Origin: UMGS1279 sp045630265 | GTDB taxonomy: Bacteria; Bacillota; Clostridia; Oscillospirales; Acutalibacteraceae | Assembly: GCA_045630265.1 (NCBI GenBank) | Contig: JAZQSV010000035.1 | Location: 1-37,183, forward strand | DNA: 37,183 nt | Reading direction: 5' to 3' | In this document: positions 33,101-37,183 of the stretch, piece after piece | How the letters are laid out: each line of letters starts with the position of its first letter | Position numbering within the stretch: the stretch's first letter is position 1 | Notes under the pieces: model-generated | Seen by the model: only the letters and a program-made list of their open reading frames with translations | Told to the model about the DNA's origin: nothing | The model's database searches: none | Translations under genes and position numbers: made by a program

Positions 33101-36100
33101 AAATGTAGCATATGATAGCTCCGACATAAATTCCTTTAACAGGGTCGGCTCACTTAAAATTACAGGTAGCTTAGATTCAAATTACTCTGCAAGTCAGTTG
33201 GTAGACGTTAAATCCGACCCGTATGTTCGCGAAACCTTTAGCCTTTCGGGTTGGGCAAAGGGCTATGGATTGCCCAAAAATGAGCGTGAAGGACTTGAAC
33301 CCCCCACCTTTAGACTGCGTGCCATTATCAGATATGACGATACTACCGAATTAGAGGAGCATATTGCCGAGTTTTCACCCTGCACTGAGGATTGGCAGTA
33401 TACGTCGGTTGAGTTTGCTAAGAGCAGGTGTAAAATTATTGAGGATATGACCGTATATATTGAATATGGCCATAACTTTGGTACCGCATATTTCGATAAT
33501 ATTCAGCTTGTGCGAAATGGTATTGAAACAGACCTTACAGGTGAGGATTTTTATACCGAAGAGGAGGTAAGCACCGAAACCGAGGAGAGCACAGACACAA
33601 CAACCTCGACCGAAACAAGCGAGGATACAGAGTTTAAAGAGTTTATCGACGACTTTGGTAACACCCTTACCGAAACCACCTTTACCGATGGCGAGTTTGG
33701 TACCATCTACCGCTCCTTTGGTTTTAATGCGGCAGGTGACGGTATGGACAATGCGGGTAACGACCTTATAAGGGAAACTGATGCACGCGGCAACGATACT
33801 ACATATACTGTAGATGAAACGACCTCCCGTAATGAGGAGATTACCGACCGCTGTGGTAATAAAACCTGCTATGAGTATGATGCCGCAGGCAGAACAACCA
33901 AGGTTATAAGCAAAAAGGCCAACGGAACTGTGGTAAGCCACGTTTCCTACGGATATAACGCCTTTGATAACCTTTCCGAGATAGTCCGCGGTGACGGTAT
34001 GAAATATCTCCTTAATTACAACGCCTACCATAACCTTGAAAGTATTGGCATAGAACGCAAAACCGATGGCGATTTAGTTAAGTATACCTACAAGGAATAT
34101 AACGGCCGACTAAAGGAAATTACCTATGCAAACGGCGACAAAATGTGCGCTACCTATAACACTCTCGGTCAGATGGTTGCCGAGAAGTGGTACAACAGCG
34201 CCGAAGCTCTAACCGCCCACTATAAATATATCTATGACGGTAAGGGTAATATTGTCCGCTCAATTGACATTTCTACCGATCCCGTTGACATTTCTACCGG
34301 AAAAGAGTATGATTATACATATGAAAACGGTAAGCTAATGCGGTCTACCGAGAGTGTTATTTCTCTTGATGATAATGAGTTTGTAATAGCCAAAACCCTT
34401 GTTTGCTCTACCCTTTATTCTTACGACAGTGAAGATACACTTACCAAAAAGCGTGTAAAATTTGCCGACGGTAGTGAGAGAGTAACCCTTTTCGAACAGA
34501 CCGAGAATGATTCGCAGGTTGTTAAACTAAAGGTAGACGACAAAACCATCACCAGCCACTCCAAGACCGATTCTTTCGGCCGGAAGGTGTTTGATGAGCT
34601 ACAGCTCGGTAGCGGCTTTGTATCAAGGCAGTTTAGCTACCACGCGGGCGAGGTTACAGATAAGCATACCGAAAAAGGTATGGTTAAATCCTCCGCAGTT
34701 ACACAGCTTGTAAGCCAGATTATCCTGTCCGACGGCAGAACCTTGTCTTATGAGTATGATAATGAGGAGCGTATTACAAGGGTTACCGATAGTGTAGACG
34801 GTATTACCAAATATACCTACGATGCACTCGGTCAGCTTTCAACCGAAGAGCACTGTCCTAACGGCGCGGATGAGTTTGTTACAGTAAACTCTATGACCTA
34901 TGATGATTACGGTAACATCCGAATCAAAAACGGTATACAGTATGGCTATGATACTATTTGGAGGGATAAGCTAACCGCCGTAGGTAACCAGTCCATTACC
35001 TATGATGCACAGGGTAACCCCACAAGCTACCTGGGCCATACTCTTGCTTGGGAAAAGGGCCGTCAGCTTAAGTCCTTTGATACCATTTCCTATACCTACA
35101 ACGCAAACGGCATTAGAACTTCAAAAACCGTCGACGGAGTTCGACACGACTTTATGCTTGACGGTGGTAAAATATTAAGTGAAATCTGGGGAGATTATCT
35201 CTTAGAAGCTCTTTACGATAATGAGGATAGCGTTTGCGGTATTATCTACCACGGCACACCCTACTACTTCCTTAAAAACCTGCAGGGAGATATTATTGCA
35301 ATTACCGACCAAAACGGCGACACAGTTGCAAGGTACACTTACGACGCTTGGGGCGTTCCTACAATTACCTTTGACTCTACAGAGTGTACAGTTGCAACCG
35401 TAAACCCATTCCGTTACCGCGGTTACTACTACGATACCGAAACAGGCCTCTACTATCTCCAATCCCGTTACTACAACCCCACAGTTGGCAGGTTCGTGAA
35501 TGGGGATGAGGGAATTGTACTTTTAACAACTAACCATATAAGTTTGGAGAAAAATCTTTTTGCTTATTGCTATAACACTGTTACAAATTTATCTGATATT
35601 ACAGGGTATCAACCAAGATGGGCTCAAGCAATAAGCAGATATGCCAAAAATACATGGGCTTATAAAACATTTTTACAAGCGACACAAAGAGGTTGGTTTT
35701 CAGACTTATTCTGGTATGCGGGATTCTTCAGAACCTGGGATGGTGTATATCACACCAGGCAGGATTGTTGGCAGCGCTTTTTTGGCTATAATGATGTTTA
35801 TGATTGGGCGTTTAATTTAGGCACAAGTATGAGAAAAGCTAAATTCCCGTTCTACTACAATGGTAAGTCGTATATCTTTTGGGCATGGAAGGGAGATTAT
35901 CTCAATTTAGGAGCGGGAGCAGAACTTGGGATTTATTATGGCGGTGGTTGGCATTGGTTTGTAGACACAAGGCTGGCCTTAAAAATGACTCTCAATCTAA
36001 AATATAGAGGAAGAACAATTATAACTTATTATCCTGGAAAGGTATGGTGGATAACAGGATTTAATCCGTATTATCAAAATGTATATGCAGGACAGTTGAC

Positions 36101-36224
36101 CGCTATTTATACAATAGATTTCTCAAGCAACATTGGAATGTATAATGCATTTTACAAACGACATAGGTGGACTACCGGCTGGAGTTTTAATGGTAGAAAA
36201 CATATAGCTACTTATAGGTTTTAA
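30198..36224 (+). CDS. DNRLRE/RHS-repeat protein with DUF4474-like C-terminal tip
   Basis: A 2008-residue protein. Order: an N-terminal beta-rich region (1 to about 270), a DNRLRE domain (about 274-430), a YD/RHS-repeat block (about 578-780), two jelly-roll modules (about 790-1110; e.g. MLENGSFDGGITGWDA) and a Glu/Ser/Thr-rich linker (about 1115-1140). A long RHS array follows (about 1148-1690), then the conserved RHS core end: NLQGDIIAITDQNGD, RYRGYYYDTETGLYYLQSRYY, NPTVGRFVN, NLFAYCYN. The last about 200 residues form the variable tip, with CWQRFFGYNDVYDWAF and YIFWAWKGDYLNLGAGAELG, matching my memory of DUF4474. RHS proteins build a shell around a C-terminal effector, so this is a likely polymorphic toxin. 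No signal peptide is visible. AAGGAG precedes the ATG. Toxicity of the tip is unproven. Confidence 0.88.
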   Translation: MKNVTTKNSTRVREIIELREGNRKVFKMSDGSEQAVFYSNDVHLFNEKTKRFEDVDNTLKEQNDGKYLVSQRGNFKAKFNGEENNELFSVEKGVHKIRVCARQEKGIDDGKLSLKPKLHSKAQKIKQLDKIVFEKVLNGADYEYEVTANGVKENIIVKERASAYSFPFTVNCKNVRPELDEKTGNVLFLSTETGKEEFFIPAPFMVDANGITSSSVHFELKEDRDNAISLTVIADSKWINDKNRAFPVVIDPQIQLSGNTAMTTYSWDDGAMYSSPVHVIGGTVDMSTSFGRMYMSINMPTLPRNPRIKKAYLNFRQESSSIESQTPIRLGLYQVTDDITLDGGTPSDTGELIDYAIMKPYTDETEGVIEYKFDITSLVDGINKGETTASNLVLRPIDVTFGTNNNITLFGSGVGEQFGPKLIVEYESTYGVNTSYRTHTHELGRFGQGSIDLQCLNLMFESEDFAWGGNRMPVTIKHLYNSALSDYQYTANGNIMLETADFSQMKLGNGYKLSIMQSMVLSSDGKYVYIGENGSATYFAGGSLFGTDESGASYEIYKEVDGEATYDPVKRTLTQGDEKYLFDSLGRLIKITDAFDNSMEITYTDNRITAVTDGAGRSFTFEYNASGFLASITAPDNTCVLYLYEGDLLSNITYQDGRKAVISYSANKPSEVILQDADANNLYKVCYSFYEDRLISVSEFGVENGEFTEGMQSMYTYMPSAGKTIVDIIEYIPSDDPEPSIKYYWSVYTFDDDGNVISDYSYINETGMIDSEGKQNSINPYMGDSGTFISNIDNLLLNHKFNGLEHWTETAENGADFYSEVRSNEDATKFGYRYVFLENYLEDSVGKGIVQATGVLPIGDYTFSAYVKPVCDFLGTDTRGAYLRVIKTDGTVLAESEHLCDGAEDYIRLVAPFRLTQAQSVQVQIFLSGSGTAHINAPQLEKNQYANEYNMLENGSFDGGITGWDATPNVAYDSSDINSFNRVGSLKITGSLDSNYSASQLVDVKSDPYVRETFSLSGWAKGYGLPKNEREGLEPPTFRLRAIIRYDDTTELEEHIAEFSPCTEDWQYTSVEFAKSRCKIIEDMTVYIEYGHNFGTAYFDNIQLVRNGIETDLTGEDFYTEEEVSTETEESTDTTTSTETSEDTEFKEFIDDFGNTLTETTFTDGEFGTIYRSFGFNAAGDGMDNAGNDLIRETDARGNDTTYTVDETTSRNEEITDRCGNKTCYEYDAAGRTTKVISKKANGTVVSHVSYGYNAFDNLSEIVRGDGMKYLLNYNAYHNLESIGIERKTDGDLVKYTYKEYNGRLKEITYANGDKMCATYNTLGQMVAEKWYNSAEALTAHYKYIYDGKGNIVRSIDISTDPVDISTGKEYDYTYENGKLMRSTESVISLDDNEFVIAKTLVCSTLYSYDSEDTLTKKRVKFADGSERVTLFEQTENDSQVVKLKVDDKTITSHSKTDSFGRKVFDELQLGSGFVSRQFSYHAGEVTDKHTEKGMVKSSAVTQLVSQIILSDGRTLSYEYDNEERITRVTDSVDGITKYTYDALGQLSTEEHCPNGADEFVTVNSMTYDDYGNIRIKNGIQYGYDTIWRDKLTAVGNQSITYDAQGNPTSYLGHTLAWEKGRQLKSFDTISYTYNANGIRTSKTVDGVRHDFMLDGGKILSEIWGDYLLEALYDNEDSVCGIIYHGTPYYFLKNLQGDIIAITDQNGDTVARYTYDAWGVPTITFDSTECTVATVNPFRYRGYYYDTETGLYYLQSRYYNPTVGRFVNGDEGIVLLTTNHISLEKNLFAYCYNTVTNLSDITGYQPRWAQAISRYAKNTWAYKTFLQATQRGWFSDLFWYAGFFRTWDGVYHTRQDCWQRFFGYNDVYDWAFNLGTSMRKAKFPFYYNGKSYIFWAWKGDYLNLGAGAELGIYYGGGWHWFVDTRLALKMTLNLKYRGRTIITYYPGKVWWITGFNPYYQNVYAGQLTAIYTIDFSSNIGMYNAFYKRHRWTTGWSFNGRKHIATYRF
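34264..34305 (+). repeat. 21-bp tandem duplication inside the RHS gene
   Basis: TTGACATTTCTACCG occurs at 34264-34278 and again at 34285-34299, a 21-nt period. The second RHS copy at 36951 is exactly 21 nt shorter at this point, consistent with slipped-strand duplication adding seven residues. Confidence 0.75.
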
Positions 36225-36238
36225 AAGGAGAAAGAAAA

Positions 36239-36766
36239 ATGTCAAAAATACTTGTAATAGTCTGCGTTGCTTTATCTTTGTTGTTGTCAGGTTGCGGCAG
36301 ATCTGTTGTTAATTTCAAAAAAACAAAAGGCAGCGACAAGTCAAAATCGGATGAAAGAATAAAAGGCATAATTGTTGCGATTGAACAGCAGGATTCAGAA
36401 AAACTGATTGCCATGTTTTCGGCAAAGTCAAAAAACGATGCTAAAAACCTAAAGGAGCAGGTTAAATCGTTTTGTGAGAGTTTTGATGATAAAAACTTAA
36501 GCTTTGAAGATAATGCGGGACCAGTGGTTTATGAAGATATAGAAAAAGGCGAAAAAATTAAAAAGCTGGTCAATTGGTATACTGTAATGGGGGCTAAAGG
36601 AAATTATACGTTCTTTATTGTGGAATATACCGAAGACACATTAGACAAAGCAAATGTCGGACTATATACCTTAAGAGTAATAAAAGAATGCGATTTTGAA
36701 AATCAGTTCATAGAGCATGATAAAATGGAAATACCGGGACTTTTTTACGCTCCTACGAGCCAATGA
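36239..36766 (+). CDS. DUF5104-like lipoprotein, candidate immunity partner of the RHS protein
   Basis: A 175-residue protein with a lipoprotein signal peptide. A hydrophobic stretch (ILVIVCVALSLLLSG) ends in the lipobox L-S-G-C with Cys19, so it should be anchored on the outer face of the membrane. The mature part (RIKGIIVAIEQQDSEKLIAMFSAKSK ... VNWYTVMGAKGNYTFFIVEYTED) resembles DUF5104/NTF2-like small lipoproteins. It starts 14 nt after the RHS stop with AAAGGAGAAAG as ribosome binding site. The tight coupling to the variable RHS tip suggests an immunity protein, but this is inferred from position. Confidence 0.75.
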   Translation: MSKILVIVCVALSLLLSGCGRSVVNFKKTKGSDKSKSDERIKGIIVAIEQQDSEKLIAMFSAKSKNDAKNLKEQVKSFCESFDDKNLSFEDNAGPVVYEDIEKGEKIKKLVNWYTVMGAKGNYTFFIVEYTEDTLDKANVGLYTLRVIKECDFENQFIEHDKMEIPGLFYAPTSQ

Positions 36767-36844
36767 TTTTCAAAAAGACAAGTAGCGGCATGAACTAAAA
36801 ATGCAGAAGAGTAATTTTCGTGTAAAAATTTCCTTTTCTAATTT

Positions 36845-36875
36845 AAGCGGTCGGCGAGAGCCGACCGCTTTTCTC
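36845..36875 (+). terminator. Intrinsic terminator after the RHS/lipoprotein pair
   Basis: AAGCGGTCGGC pairs with GCCGACCGCTT around GAGA, followed by TTCTCTT. It separates the active pair from the second RHS copy. Confidence 0.85.
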
Positions 36876-36950
36876 TTAATTAGAGGTGGAGCCCTTGTAT
36901 TTTTAAACTGTAGCAAACCAAAACCACACAAAAAGTAGAGTTTTTAAAAA

Positions 36951-37183
36951 TGGTACAACAGCGCCGAAACCCTAACCGCCCATTATAAATATATCTACGA
37001 CGGTAAGGGTAATATTGTCCGCTCAATTGACATTTTGGCAGAAAAAGAGTATGATTATACATACGAAAACGGTAAGCTAATGCGGTCTACCGAGAGTGTT
37101 ATTTCTCTTGATGATAATGAGTTTGTAATAGCCAAAACCCTTGTTTGCTCTACCCTTTATTCTTACGACAGTGAAGATACACT
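36951..37183 (+). pseudogene. 5'-truncated second copy of the RHS core (orphan cassette), continuing beyond the window
   Basis: The sequence aligns base for base to 34188-34441 of the RHS gene, with about five substitutions and a 21-nt deletion. It reads WYNSAETLTAHYKYIYDGKGN ... in the same frame. Directly upstream in that frame is a stop (TAA AAA TGG) and there is no ribosome binding site, so the fragment is not independently translated from here. Homology begins abruptly at TGG. Orphan RHS 3' fragments downstream of an intact RHS gene normally carry alternative tips and act as donors for recombination; the tip itself would lie outside the window. Confidence 0.85.

Noticed and set aside
33375..34031. 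218-codon frame antisense to the RHS repeats
   Set aside because: It is produced by the regular YD-repeat codon pattern on the other strand, with no start signal and no promoter.

Overview
The window is chromosomal DNA of a low-to-moderate GC Gram-positive bacterium. It is most likely a member of the Clostridia, probably Oscillospirales/Ruminococcaceae-like. The evidence is DnaD/DnaI-type replication proteins, the rplU-prp-rpmA cluster with an N-terminally extended L27, the rimP-nusA-ylxR-ylxQ-infB operon, strong AAGGAGG ribosome binding sites and canonical TTGACA/TATAAT promoters. This placement rests on gene content; no rRNA or other phylogenetic marker was compared.

Positions 1-25,400 are mostly housekeeping genes. 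In order they are: the 3' part of a histidyl-tRNA synthetase gene, a HAD hydrolase, a leftward mgtE with an unusual leader, rplU-prp-rpmA, obgE, mrnC, a YitT-type membrane protein, a tiny leftward Asn/Lys-rich gene, an RsmF-type rRNA methyltransferase, a DnaD-domain protein with a DnaI/DnaC-type helicase loader and a YnzC-type protein. The long translation operon follows (rimP-nusA-ylxR-ylxQ-infB-rbfA-nrnA), ending in one reading frame that fuses TruB to RibF and then a PASTA-domain pseudokinase. After this come a CarD-like factor, uppP, an EamA transporter, a D,D-carboxypeptidase and a metallophosphoesterase.

Positions 25,400-37,183 are accessory in character. A 390-bp array of consecutive small palindromes separates the housekeeping part from a leftward ECF sigma factor and beta-propeller protein pair, the latter a likely anti-sigma or sensor. 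Next is a leftward XRE repressor with an S24-like C-terminal domain that lacks the catalytic Ser and Lys. It faces a divergent promoter region with three TTTGTC/GACAAA inverted repeats. The rightward promoter reads into four small genes (a Cro-like HTH, a 47-aa helical protein, a zinc-ribbon protein and a Cys-rich protein). With no terminator visible, it can continue into a 2008-residue DNRLRE/RHS-repeat protein whose C-terminal tip looks like DUF4474, and then a small DUF5104-like lipoprotein that is a candidate immunity partner. The window ends in a 5'-truncated second copy of the RHS core, which resembles an orphan cassette.

The most interesting candidates are: (a) the repressor-controlled RHS locus with its orphan cassette; (b) the mgtE leader, where a 28-codon reading frame starting Met-Asp-Cys-Asp overlaps a sequence able to free a sequestered ribosome binding site; (c) the TruB-RibF fusion; (d) the zinc-ribbon/PASTA pseudokinase; and (e) the palindrome array.
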